This document shows positions 16,607-24,943 of a DNA stretch of 64,000 bases, piece by piece. The notes beneath the pieces were generated by a model, which ran no database searches, had not been told where the DNA came from, and worked only from the letters and a program-made list of their open reading frames with translations. Both the position numbers and the translations under genes were made by a program. This stretch comes from Methanomassiliicoccus sp. (GTDB lineage Archaea > Thermoplasmatota > Thermoplasmata > Methanomassiliicoccales > Methanomassiliicoccaceae), in the NCBI GenBank assembly GCA_016109435.1, contig JAEILR010000011.1:62001-126000 (forward strand), written 5' to 3'. Each line of letters starts with the position of its first letter. Within the stretch, counting starts at the first letter, position 1.

Positions 16607-17256
16607 GATCTATCCGTCCAATGGGTCAAGTTCGTTACCTTGCTGACCGAATATAAGTCCTTGGCCGTTTTCCAGGCGGTGCGCACGTGGGGCGGCAGGG
16701 TCCCGTTCTCCTCCAGCCATTGCCGTATGAAGCCGATGGTGACGGCGTCATGGGCATAACCGGAGCCGATCGGGCGGCCGATGCTCTCCCCGATCTTGTC
16801 CATCTCCCGGTCCCGGACCACCTTGGCGACGATGGAGGCGGCGGAGACGACCGGAAAGTCCACGTCCGCCCGGTGCCGGCACACCATCTCTGGACGGCAC
16901 GTCAGCCGCTCCTGGATGTTCCTCCCGAACCGTTCCTCGACCACATCCGCGGCGTCGATGAACACGCTGGCCGGCCGCAGGTGCTCGATGAGGCGGGCGA
17001 AGAGATGGACCTCCAGGTGATTGAGGTTCTCCTTCCGCAGGAAATCGTCGATCTCCGCCGCGGCCATCATGGTCACCTCCACCGTGGAGATCTCCCTGAT
17101 GCGGATATCCAGCTCCTCCCTCTTGGCACGGGTGAGCAGCTTGGAGTCCTTCACTTTGAGCTTGCGAAGGGAGCGGTCGTCCTCGACCATGACCGCCGCC
17201 ACCACCAGCGGCCCCATCACCGGGCCGCGGCCAGCTTCGTCCACCCCGCAGATCAC
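16603..17256 (-). CDS. rnhB: Ribonuclease HII
   Basis: A 217-residue RNase HII that cuts RNA in RNA-DNA hybrids. The catalytic residues D6 and E7 lie in GVDEAGRGPVMGP; further acidic residues are in FIDAADV and in SAASIVAKVVRDREM. The start is a GTG at 17256 (VICGVDEAGRG), since a TATA box (17279-17288) lies about 26 bases upstream and no ATG precedes the first motif nearby; a TTG at 17268 is the alternative. The next gene overlaps it by four bases. Confidence 0.9.
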   Translation of the reverse strand: MICGVDEAGRGPVMGPLVVAAVMVEDDRSLRKLKVKDSKLLTRAKREELDIRIREISTVEVTMMAAAEIDDFLRKENLNHLEVHLFARLIEHLRPASVFIDAADVVEERFGRNIQERLTCRPEMVCRHRADVDFPVVSAASIVAKVVRDREMDKIGESIGRPIGSGYAHDAVTIGFIRQWLEENGTLPPHVRTAWKTAKDLYSVSKVTNLTHWTDRS

Positions 17257-17278
17257 GTGACCGCCCAATTTTCTTGCC

Positions 17279-17329
17279 GTATATAGCGATATCGCAGTGG
17301 TCCCATGATGGGTTCGGGCAATATTAATC
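17279..17329. promoter_or_regulatory. Back-to-back promoters of rnhB and the DUF362 gene
   Basis: A TATA-like GTATATAGCG (17279-17288, minus-strand use) lies about 26 bases before the rnhB GTG. AATATTAATC (17320-17329) lies about 30 bases before the ATG of the DUF362 gene on the plus strand. Both spacings predict transcripts with very short leaders or none. Confidence 0.6.
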
Positions 17330-17356
17330 AAGTAAGGGAGAACATTCCGTCGTGAC

Positions 17357-18463
17357 ATGTCCGACGTATACTTCGCTGACCTGAGGGCCGACCGGGCGTC
17401 CAAGAACGTTCCCAACAAGATCCAGAAGCTCTTCCGCAGGGCCGGTCTGGGCAGCACCTTCTCCAAGGGCGACCTGGTGGCGGTGAAGACCCACTTCGGG
17501 GAAGAGGGCAATACCGCCTACCTCCGGCCGGAGCTGGTATCGAACGTGGTGGACCTCGTGTCTAGAGGCGGGGGGAAGCCGTTCCTGACCGACTGCAGCA
17601 CCCTGTACAAGGGGATGCGCACCAACGCCGTGGACCACCTGCTGGTGGCCGCCCGCCACGGCTTCACCTATCCGGTGGTGAACGCGCCCATCGTGATGGC
17701 CGACGGACTGAAGGGGACCGATGATGTGGAGATCCCGGTCGATCTCAAGCACTGCCGCACGGTCAAGATAGGCGCGGCCGCGGCGCATGCCGATTCCCTG
17801 ATGGTGGTATCGCACTTCAAGGGTCACGGCCTCACCGGTTTCGGCGGGGCGCTGAAGAACCTGGGCATGGGCCTGGGTTCGAGACGGGGCAAGATGGAGA
17901 TGCACGCGCTGGTCCGGGCCAAGGTGGTCGAGGAGAGATGCAAGGGCTGCGGCAGATGCGTGGAGCAGTGCCCCGCGGACGCCATCGAGATGATCGAGCG
18001 CAAGGCCATGGTGGACCCCGAGAAATGCATCGGATGCGGGGAGTGCAACATCATCTGCCAGAACCAGGGCATCGACCTCGGCGATTGGAACAATTACATC
18101 GCGGTGCAGGAGCGCATCGTGGAGTACTGCTACGGCATACTCAAGGACAAGAAGGACCGCGCGGGGTACATGACCTTCGTACTGGACGTAACGCCTCTGT
18201 GCGACTGCTACGATTTCAACGATGCGCCCATCGTGCCGAACATCGGCATCCTGGCGTCGAGGGACATCGTGGCCATCGACCAGGCCGCGGCGGACCTGGT
18301 GAACGCCGCCCCGGGCCTTCACGGTTCCGCGCTCAAGAACGGACTGGCCCCCGGGGACGACAAGCTGCGGCAGATCGTCGACGCCGACTGGACCGCTCAG
18401 CTGAGGTACGCGGAGGAGCTTGGCCTGGGGGAGAGGAGCTACGATCTGATCCGGGTGCGGTGA
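17357..18463 (+). CDS. DUF362 protein with two 4Fe-4S clusters
   Basis: A 368-residue protein. The DUF362 domain occupies the first part (VAVKTHFGEEGNTAYLRPEL, FLTDCSTLYKGMRTNA, VVSHFKGHGLTGFGGALKNLGMGL) and the C-terminal part (DDKLRQIVDADW...). A bacterial-ferredoxin insert has two clusters, CKGCGRCVEQCP and CIGCGECNIICQ. Such proteins are common in strict anaerobes and probably take part in electron transfer, but no substrate is known. It diverges from rnhB. Confidence 0.86.
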   Translation: MSDVYFADLRADRASKNVPNKIQKLFRRAGLGSTFSKGDLVAVKTHFGEEGNTAYLRPELVSNVVDLVSRGGGKPFLTDCSTLYKGMRTNAVDHLLVAARHGFTYPVVNAPIVMADGLKGTDDVEIPVDLKHCRTVKIGAAAAHADSLMVVSHFKGHGLTGFGGALKNLGMGLGSRRGKMEMHALVRAKVVEERCKGCGRCVEQCPADAIEMIERKAMVDPEKCIGCGECNIICQNQGIDLGDWNNYIAVQERIVEYCYGILKDKKDRAGYMTFVLDVTPLCDCYDFNDAPIVPNIGILASRDIVAIDQAAADLVNAAPGLHGSALKNGLAPGDDKLRQIVDADWTAQLRYAEELGLGERSYDLIRVR

Positions 18464-18533
18464 CCCTACGCCCTTTCCTGTAGCTACAAAATCTATATTG
18501 ACCAACATTCAATAGATGATATCATAAAAAAAG

Positions 18534-18545
18534 GGTGATCATATC
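18534..18545 (+). promoter_or_regulatory. Shine-Dalgarno sequence and ATC codon at the mptA start
   Basis: GGTGATC (18534-18540) is a full match to the complement of the archaeal 16S rRNA 3' end. Two bases later comes ATC (18543-18545) in the mptA frame. No ATG, GTG or TTG exists in that frame between the upstream stop (18525) and the conserved protein, so this site decides the start. Confidence 0.55.
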
Positions 18546-19418
18546 ACAACTGACGTTCAGAACCTGAAGCTGGCCAACGGCTATCGGCTGACCCGGGTAG
18601 GGGTCACCGGGGTCAAGAAGCCGGTACGCATAACCCGGGCCGGCAGGACCACCATTCTGTTCTGCTACATCGACGTATACGTCGACCTTCCCTCCACCCA
18701 GAAGGGCTCACATCTGTCCAGGAACCTGGAGGCCATCAACGAGGTGGTGAACCGGAGTATGGTCGACCAGATACCGGGGATCGAGGCCATCGCCGCCGAG
18801 ATCTGCCGCTTGTTGAGGGAGAAGCATGAGTACTCGACCTATGCCGAGGTCCAAATGGTCGCCGATTATTTCATGGAGCGGCCGGGCCCCAGCGGGAAGA
18901 GGAACCTAGAGGCGTTCAAGATCATGGCCAACGCCCTCAGCCGCAATACCGACGGGCTGAAGAAGATGATAGGGGTAGAGGTCATCGGGATGACCGCCTG
19001 CCCCTGCGCCATGGAGACCGTCCGCGAGCAGTACTGCAACAATGTGACGTTCGAGAACGACCTCCCGGTGATCAGCCACAACCAGCGCAACATCGCCACC
19101 ATGCTGGTGGAGGTCCCCGAGGAATACGATGTCGAGGCCAACGACCTGATCGATCTGGTGGAGGCGTCGTTCTCCTCGGCCACCTACGAGGTGCTCAAGC
19201 GGTCGGACGAGGCCCAGGTGGTACTGCAGGCCCACCAGCAGCCCAAGTTCGTCGAGGACGTGGTGCGCACCATGCTGGTCAAGCTCCTGGACCATTTTCC
19301 GGCCCTCCCTGACGAGGTGGTGGTCACCGTCCGCAGCGAAAGCGAGGAGTCCATCCATAAGCACAACGCCTTCGCCGAGCGGGTCGCCTCCCTCGGCGAG
19401 CTGAGGGAGCGGGACTAG
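18543..19418 (+). CDS. mptA: GTP cyclohydrolase MptA (FolE2/COG1469 family)
   Basis: About 291 residues that match the MptA/FolE2 family, which opens GTP to a dihydroneopterin 2',3'-cyclic phosphate for tetrahydromethanopterin-type cofactors. Conserved blocks are LTRVGVTGVKKPVRI, YVDLPSTQKGSHLSRN, GMTACPCAMETVREQYC (metal-binding CxC) and ESIHKHNAFAER. The first canonical in-frame start is a GTG at 18744, inside the conserved region. Translation must begin upstream, most simply at the ATC at 18543 behind a perfect Shine-Dalgarno sequence; a sequencing error is the alternative. Its TAG stop interlocks with the stop of the convergent sensor kinase. Confidence 0.85.
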   Translation: MTTDVQNLKLANGYRLTRVGVTGVKKPVRITRAGRTTILFCYIDVYVDLPSTQKGSHLSRNLEAINEVVNRSMVDQIPGIEAIAAEICRLLREKHEYSTYAEVQMVADYFMERPGPSGKRNLEAFKIMANALSRNTDGLKKMIGVEVIGMTACPCAMETVREQYCNNVTFENDLPVISHNQRNIATMLVEVPEEYDVEANDLIDLVEASFSSATYEVLKRSDEAQVVLQAHQQPKFVEDVVRTMLVKLLDHFPALPDEVVVTVRSESEESIHKHNAFAERVASLGELRERD

Positions 19419-21769
19419 GCCATCGGCCTCGGATCGTTGCTCACCGCCGGCAGAAGCACCACGAACCTCGATCCCTGGGAGGGATCTCCGGCCATCCGGT
19501 CCTCCACCCACACACGGCCGTTGAGGTCCTCCACCAGCTTCCTGACGAGGTACAGGCCGAGCCCGCTGCCGGTGGCCTTGGTCTTCCCCCGCTGCTTCCG
19601 CTGGAACAGCTTCCGTTTCAGGTCGTCGGGGATGCCCGGGCCGTCGTCCTCGATGGTGACCTTGTAGTGCTCCCGGCCGCCCTCGAACACCTTGTTCAGC
19701 ACGATCGATATCTCCACCGGGCCGGTGGAGTGCTTGATGGAATTGCTCACCAGGTTGGTGAACACGTCCCTCAGCAGGTCCCCGGCCATGACGAACTTCT
19801 TGATGGCCGTCTTGTAGTTGATCTTGACCTCCCGCCCGGGATAGTGCTCGTAGTCGGCGCGGATGTCCTCCAGCAGCCACCCCAGGTCCACCATCCCGTA
19901 CTTGGAATCATGGCTCTCCACCCTCTGGATCTTACGGACGGTCTCGATAAGCTCGTTGCTATTCTCCAGGATCTCCTGCGACTTGGTGAAGTACTTCATG
20001 TTCTGCTGCTCGATGTCCACCTTCTCCACCGCGGCCTGCAGATAGCTGGACACCGCCGCGTTCATGTTACTGATATCATGGGACAGCAGGTCGATGTACA
20101 GCTCGGCATGCTCCTTGGCCTCGATGGCATCGTGCTCCAGCTTCCTCTGCCTGGTGATGTCCTGGACGACGCTCACCCCGCCGATGATCTTCCCGCTGGC
20201 ATCCCGGATGGGGGAAGCCGAGGACAATATTGTCCCCCGGGTCCCGTCCAGCCTCTGGATATCGATCACCTCTCCCACCGGGACCTCCCCCTTGCGGATG
20301 GCCCGGATTATGGGCCAGTCGTCCGGCCGGACGGTCATGCCGTTATCGGCCCACCACCCCTTGAGGATGCGGTAATCGCTAAGGCTGGTGATGGAGGGGA
20401 CCTTGCCCCCCCAAATGGAGTCCACCAGGTCGTTGGACAGCATCGTCCTCCCGTCCTGGTCGGCGACGACCACCCCCACCGGCAGGCTCTCCAGGATGGT
20501 GTTCACCCTCCTGCGCTCCGTATCCGCCCAGATCACCATCTCCTCGATCCGGTGGCGGGCGCTCACCTGCTCAGTGATGTCCATTAGCATTACCAGCGCT
20601 CCCCTCTCCCCACCCTTCATGGGTATGGGGACGATGGAGATGTAGAGGAAGGCGGCCTTCCCGTCGGCGAGGGTTGTCTCCACCTCCGCCTCGATTATGG
20701 CCACGTTCTTCCGCTGTGCCTCCTTGATCCGATCATTGAGCCCGAAGAAGCCTCCTGAGAGCTGGGTGAGCGGCTTGCCCCCTGACAGCTCCGACCACAC
20801 CGACCTGCCGCTCATCCTGGCGATGGCCTGATTGGCCCACTTCACCTCGAGGTCCGGCCCGGACACGGCCAGGATGCCGGCTGGAGCGTTCTCGATGACC
20901 GTCTGCAACAGTCCCTTCTGCTCCTCGACCTCCTCGCTCAGCCGGGCCCTCTCCTCCTCGGCCCTTTTGCGGGCGGTGATGTCGTGGATGATCGAGTACA
21001 GATAGGTCTTCTTCTTGATGTGTATCGGCCCTGAGATCACTTCGACCTCGCGGTGCTGACCGTCCGCCAGTCGGTGGGTGAATAAAAAGTGGCCCTGGGT
21101 CCTGGAAGCGGCGTTCTTCAGGCAATCCTCCAGCTCCTCCATCGTCAGGGTGTTGATGTCCTCAATGCTGAGACCGATGAACTGGTCCCGGGAATAGCCG
21201 TAGAAATCCAGCGCCGACTGGTTGACGTCCACCACCCTGGCAGTGACCGGGTCGATGAGGAACATGATGGCGTTATTGTCCTGGAACAGGCTGACGTAAC
21301 GGTCGTTGCTCTCCCGAAGCTCCTCCAGGATCTTCTTCCTCTGGATGGCATAATGGATCGCCCGCTCCAGATTGGTGCTGTCCACCTCGCCCTTGACCAG
21401 ATAGTCCTGCGCCCCCATGGTCATCGCCTTGAGGCCCAGCTCGATGTCGGTGAGACCAGTGAGCACGATGATGGGCGTCCGGGTCATCTTGCTGATCAAA
21501 CGCTCCAGTGTAGCCAGCCCCGACGAGTCGGGCAGGCCGAGGTCCAGAAGCACGACGTCCGGCGATTCGTCCTCGATTATCTGGATGGCGGCCTTGAGAC
21601 GGTTGGCGAGGGTCATTACGAACCGGCTGGAGCGGGCATCTCCTAGCATCTCCTTCATGAGGCTGACGTCTCCCGGATTGTCCTCTACCAGCAGAACCCT
21701 GACCGCATTGCTGGATTGTTCGGATTCCCTCGTCCCGTTCGTGGATTGTTCGGTCTCCTTCAAGTCCAT
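19415..21769 (-). CDS. Hybrid sensor: receiver-PAS-PAS-PAS-histidine kinase
   Basis: A 784-residue signalling protein. An N-terminal receiver domain (about residues 23-140) has the phosphoacceptor Asp76 in DVVLLDLGLP and a VLTGL motif. Three PAS-type domains follow (about 155-275, 290-405 and 420-540), then a dimerisation helix with His564 (LSHDISNMNAA) and an HATPase domain (NLVSNSIKHS, DDGPGIPDD, GSGLGLYLV). No membrane helix is seen, so it is cytoplasmic. Receiver-first kinases of this kind are common in methanogens. No output regulator is adjacent. Its stop shares four bases with mptA. Confidence 0.92.
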   Translation of the reverse strand: MDLKETEQSTNGTRESEQSSNAVRVLLVEDNPGDVSLMKEMLGDARSSRFVMTLANRLKAAIQIIEDESPDVVLLDLGLPDSSGLATLERLISKMTRTPIIVLTGLTDIELGLKAMTMGAQDYLVKGEVDSTNLERAIHYAIQRKKILEELRESNDRYVSLFQDNNAIMFLIDPVTARVVDVNQSALDFYGYSRDQFIGLSIEDINTLTMEELEDCLKNAASRTQGHFLFTHRLADGQHREVEVISGPIHIKKKTYLYSIIHDITARKRAEEERARLSEEVEEQKGLLQTVIENAPAGILAVSGPDLEVKWANQAIARMSGRSVWSELSGGKPLTQLSGGFFGLNDRIKEAQRKNVAIIEAEVETTLADGKAAFLYISIVPIPMKGGERGALVMLMDITEQVSARHRIEEMVIWADTERRRVNTILESLPVGVVVADQDGRTMLSNDLVDSIWGGKVPSITSLSDYRILKGWWADNGMTVRPDDWPIIRAIRKGEVPVGEVIDIQRLDGTRGTILSSASPIRDASGKIIGGVSVVQDITRQRKLEHDAIEAKEHAELYIDLLSHDISNMNAAVSSYLQAAVEKVDIEQQNMKYFTKSQEILENSNELIETVRKIQRVESHDSKYGMVDLGWLLEDIRADYEHYPGREVKINYKTAIKKFVMAGDLLRDVFTNLVSNSIKHSTGPVEISIVLNKVFEGGREHYKVTIEDDGPGIPDDLKRKLFQRKQRGKTKATGSGLGLYLVRKLVEDLNGRVWVEDRMAGDPSQGSRFVVLLPAVSNDPRPMA

Positions 21770-22010
21770 CGTATCACTGACCGTCCTGCCCGCCGATCCC
21801 CATCATCGGCGGCGCCACTCCCACCTCGACCGCTGCACGGTCCGGCCCATGGTGGACGGAGATGCTTCCGAGCCGGCAGGATCTTCATCTAAGAACCGAC
21901 CTTGGATTATAAAGCCTGTTCGACCGACCGCCGGCGCAGCGCTCCCACGCTTACCTGGAACGTAAGATAACGCTTTATGCCGACCACGCGTTGGCCGGGG
22001 AAGTGATGGA

Positions 22011-22682
22011 ATGGGCGTCCGGGCGGTAGTGGTGGACATTGACGGCACTTTGACCGACATGAACAAGGTCATGTACACCTCGGCGATCGAAGCGTTGAGG
22101 AAGGTTCAGGAACGGGGGGTGCCGGTAAGCCTGGCCTCCGGCAACGTGCTCCCGGTGGCCTACGGGCTGTCGATCTATATGGGCCTCCGGGGGCCCATCG
22201 TGGCCGAGAACGGGGGGGTGGTGTGCCATCAGGAGAGGATCTACCAATTGGCCGAGGGGGTGCTGCCCGAGAGGGCGTACGAGCATCTGCGGTCCAGGAT
22301 GCCCGTGGAACGGCTGTTCACTGATAATTGGAGACGGACCGAGGTGGCCATCAGGCGGACCGCCGACCTGGACAGTATAAAGAAAGAACTGGAGGGATGG
22401 AACGTTACGGTCGAGGCGACCGGGTTCGCCATCCACATCATGGACCCTGGCCACGGCAAACTGGCCGGGGTGCGTAAGATGGCCGAGATCATCGGCATCG
22501 ACCTCTCCCAGATCGCCGCGTTCGGTGACTCCGACAACGACGTCGGCATGCTCAGAGAGTGCGGGGAGAGCGTGGCCGTGGCCAACGCCTCCGGTGCCGC
22601 CAAGGGCGCGGCCAAGTACGTCAGTCCATACCCCCATGCCGAGGGGGTCATCGACGGGCTGAAGCGCCTGGCCCTTCTGTGA
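22011..22682 (+). CDS. pgp: Phosphoglycolate phosphatase, archaeal type (HAD superfamily)
   Basis: A 223-residue HAD hydrolase of the Cof/TA0175 type. HAD motif I is VVVDIDGTLTD (nucleophile D9, acid D11), motif II lies in VSLASGN, the Lys in HGKLAGV, and motif IV is AAFGDSDNDVGML. The family member TA0175 of Thermoplasma dephosphorylates phosphoglycolate. A GTGAT Shine-Dalgarno sequence precedes the ATG. Sucrose-phosphate phosphatase-like activities exist in the same fold, so the substrate is an inference from the family. Confidence 0.86.
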   Translation: MGVRAVVVDIDGTLTDMNKVMYTSAIEALRKVQERGVPVSLASGNVLPVAYGLSIYMGLRGPIVAENGGVVCHQERIYQLAEGVLPERAYEHLRSRMPVERLFTDNWRRTEVAIRRTADLDSIKKELEGWNVTVEATGFAIHIMDPGHGKLAGVRKMAEIIGIDLSQIAAFGDSDNDVGMLRECGESVAVANASGAAKGAAKYVSPYPHAEGVIDGLKRLALL

Positions 22683-22691
22683 CCGGATATC

Positions 22692-23195
22692 TTACTTGCG
22701 CTGCAGCAGTTCCAGCGCGCCGGCCTCGTCCAGACCGATGGACAGCAGGAGGTACTTCAGCGCCTTCTTGATGACGATCTCCTCGGTCTTGTCGTCCATG
22801 TAGGCCTCCATGACCACCGGGGCGCGCTTGTAGTACTCCACCCCGAACTCGGAGTAGTAGTAGGGGGCATTGTCGGGGTCCAGCTCGGCGGCCTTCTTGT
22901 ACGCGCCTTCGGCATCATTGAACAGCCCGGCCTCGACGCAGAACGAACCCATGGAGCTGTGGTACAGGGGGTTCTTGGGGTCCAGCTCGGCGGCCTTCTT
23001 GTACGCGGCGAGGACGTCCTCGATCTTCACTTTGGGCACCAGGACCGCGGCCTCGGCCTTGCCGAACCATCCCTCAGCGTTCTCAGGGTCGGTCTTGGTC
23101 ACCTTCTCGAACTTGGATAACGCCTTCTGATAATCGCCCTCTCCGAGCAATTGGTAAGCCTGCTTCATGAGCTTCTCAGATGAATCCTCTGCCAT
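22692..23195 (-). CDS. Tetratricopeptide repeat protein
   Basis: A 167-residue protein with at least three TPR units (YQLLGEGDYQKALSKFEKVTKTDPENAEGW, then two copies built around AYKKAAELDP). The third unit repeats the second almost exactly (KKAAELDPKNPLYH and KKAAELDPDNAPYY), a sign of recent repeat duplication. The ATG at 23195 follows an AAAGGTG Shine-Dalgarno sequence. It probably mediates protein contacts; no partner is indicated. Confidence 0.85.
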   Translation of the reverse strand: MAEDSSEKLMKQAYQLLGEGDYQKALSKFEKVTKTDPENAEGWFGKAEAAVLVPKVKIEDVLAAYKKAAELDPKNPLYHSSMGSFCVEAGLFNDAEGAYKKAAELDPDNAPYYYSEFGVEYYKRAPVVMEAYMDDKTEEIVIKKALKYLLLSIGLDEAGALELLQRK

Positions 23196-23345
23196 CAAAG
23201 CACCTTTTTTGCATGTAAGCCCATGCAATTGATAAAACTTCTTGCACCGGGGGTGGCTGGCGCGACGATGCTGCCGCCGTTACCGACAAATAATATATGC
23301 CCAGGGTTTTATGGTGGAGAGCGTTCCTAGGCCAGGGAAACCGTC

Positions 23346-23621
23346 ATGATGGATATGGATACCGTTCGCAGGGTGGCCAAGGTGGCCAGGCTCAGACTTA
23401 CCGAAACGGAGATGGAGCAGTACGCCAAGGACCTGGAGGAGATCCTGTCGGCGTTCTCGGTCCTCGACGAGGCCCCCTCGGTCGAGGGGTTCGACCTCGG
23501 CCCAGTGAAGGTTGAGGACAAGCTGCGCGAGGACGTGGTCCATAGCGACTGCGACGCCGCCGAGCTGCGGAAGGTCATGAAGACCAGGGACGACTGGGTC
23601 AGGGGGCCGAGGTTGTCATGA
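23346..23621 (+). CDS. gatC: Aspartyl/glutamyl-tRNA amidotransferase subunit C
   Basis: A 91-residue GatC with the family start VRRVAKVARLRLTETE and the LEEILSAFSVLDE helix, ending with a conserved REDVV segment. It wraps around GatA and stabilises the GatAB complex. An A/T-rich promoter (AATAATATATGCC, about 23287-23299) precedes it, and its stop overlaps the gatA start (ATGA). First gene of gatCAB. Confidence 0.92.
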   Translation: MMDMDTVRRVAKVARLRLTETEMEQYAKDLEEILSAFSVLDEAPSVEGFDLGPVKVEDKLREDVVHSDCDAAELRKVMKTRDDWVRGPRLS

Positions 23622-24943
23622 CCTCCTTCCCCACGATGGACCGGCTGCAGGCCCTGGACGAGCGGCACCTCATCTTCTGCGACCGGCTGGAGGACCCTCT
23701 GGCGCTGGAGCAGGGCAGCTTCCATTTCTCAGCCAAGGACAACCTGTGCTCCCGGGACTTCCAGACCCGGTCGGGGAGCAGGATACTGAACGGATACCGG
23801 CCCCCGTTCGACGCCACCCCCATCAAGAGGTTGAGGGAGATGGGCGGACTGCTCCTGGGCAAGACCAACATGGACGAGTTCGGTTTCGGCTCCTTCAGCA
23901 CCAACTCCGGTTATGGGGTCCCCCGCAACCCCTTCGATACGCAGAGGTGCTGCGGCGGGTCCTCCGGCGGCGCGGCCGCCGCGGCCGCCCTCATCCCCGA
24001 GCATCTGGCCCTGGGTGTCAGCACCGGGGGTTCCATATCCTGCCCGGCCTCGTTCTGCGGGGTGGTCGGTCTCACCCCCACCTACGGGAGGGTGTCGCGC
24101 TGGGGCCTCATCGACTACGGCAACTCGCTGGACAAGGTCGGCCTGCTGACACGCACCGCCCATGACCTGGAGAGATACCTTCCGGCGATCTCCGGCCCGG
24201 ACCCCAAGGACCCCACGTCCCTGGTGCAGCCCCCGCTCGATCTCCGCGGAGATGTGGGAACGATCGGCGTTCCCGCCGAGGCCCGGGCGGGGCTTTCCCC
24301 CGAGGTCGCGGCCACGTTCGATGAGGCCCTCAAGGAGCTGTCGAGGAACGGCGTGAAGGTCCGGGAGGTCCGCATGCCCTCCCTGAGGTTCTCCATCCCC
24401 GCATATTACGTCCTGGCGACCTCTGAGGCGTCCACCAACCTCGCCAGGTACTGCGGCATGAGGTACGGGGAGATGAACGAGGAGTTCGACCAGGGCTTCA
24501 ACGACTTCTTCACCGATGCCCGCTCCGAGCACTTCGGCCCGGAGGCCAAGCGCAGGATCCTGCTGGGGACCTACTCCCGGATGGTGGGCTTCCGCGACCG
24601 CTATTACGTGAAGGCGCTGCAGGTGCGCCAGCTCATCATCGATGAGTATCGCCGTACCTTCGAGGACTGCGATGCCGTCCTCACCCCCACCATGCCCTTC
24701 GTGGCCCCGCGGTTCGACGAGATAGGCCGCATGAGCACCCTGGAGATGTACCAGGCCGACTTCCTCACCTCGCCTCCCAACCTGGCGGGGATGCCCCATC
24801 TTTCGGTCCCCTGCGGCTACAGCGGGGGGATGCCCGTCGGCATGCAGCTCGTCGCTCCTCAATGGAACGAGGGGCGCCTGATCTCCTTCGCCCGCTTCTG
24901 GGAAGGTTCCTTCCACTACCGGTTCCCGGAGGTGACGGCATGA
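23618..24943 (+). CDS. gatA: Aspartyl/glutamyl-tRNA amidotransferase subunit A
   Basis: A 441-residue amidase-family protein that releases ammonia from glutamine. The Ser-cisSer-Lys triad is present: Lys40 (FHFSAKDNLC), Ser115 (CCGGSSGGAAAA) and Ser139 (STGGSISCPA). It is a little shorter than bacterial GatA (about 485 residues). The ammonia is passed to GatB to amidate Asp-tRNA(Asn) or Glu-tRNA(Gln). It overlaps gatC and gatB by ATGA. Confidence 0.94.
   Translation: MTSFPTMDRLQALDERHLIFCDRLEDPLALEQGSFHFSAKDNLCSRDFQTRSGSRILNGYRPPFDATPIKRLREMGGLLLGKTNMDEFGFGSFSTNSGYGVPRNPFDTQRCCGGSSGGAAAAAALIPEHLALGVSTGGSISCPASFCGVVGLTPTYGRVSRWGLIDYGNSLDKVGLLTRTAHDLERYLPAISGPDPKDPTSLVQPPLDLRGDVGTIGVPAEARAGLSPEVAATFDEALKELSRNGVKVREVRMPSLRFSIPAYYVLATSEASTNLARYCGMRYGEMNEEFDQGFNDFFTDARSEHFGPEAKRRILLGTYSRMVGFRDRYYVKALQVRQLIIDEYRRTFEDCDAVLTPTMPFVAPRFDEIGRMSTLEMYQADFLTSPPNLAGMPHLSVPCGYSGGMPVGMQLVAPQWNEGRLISFARFWEGSFHYRFPEVTA

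Noticed and set aside
21770-22010. Small gene in the gap between the sensor kinase and the phosphatase
   Set aside because: Only short open frames that are antisense to the flanks; the stretch seems to hold promoters (TTATAAAG at about 21907 and CTTTATGC at about 21972).
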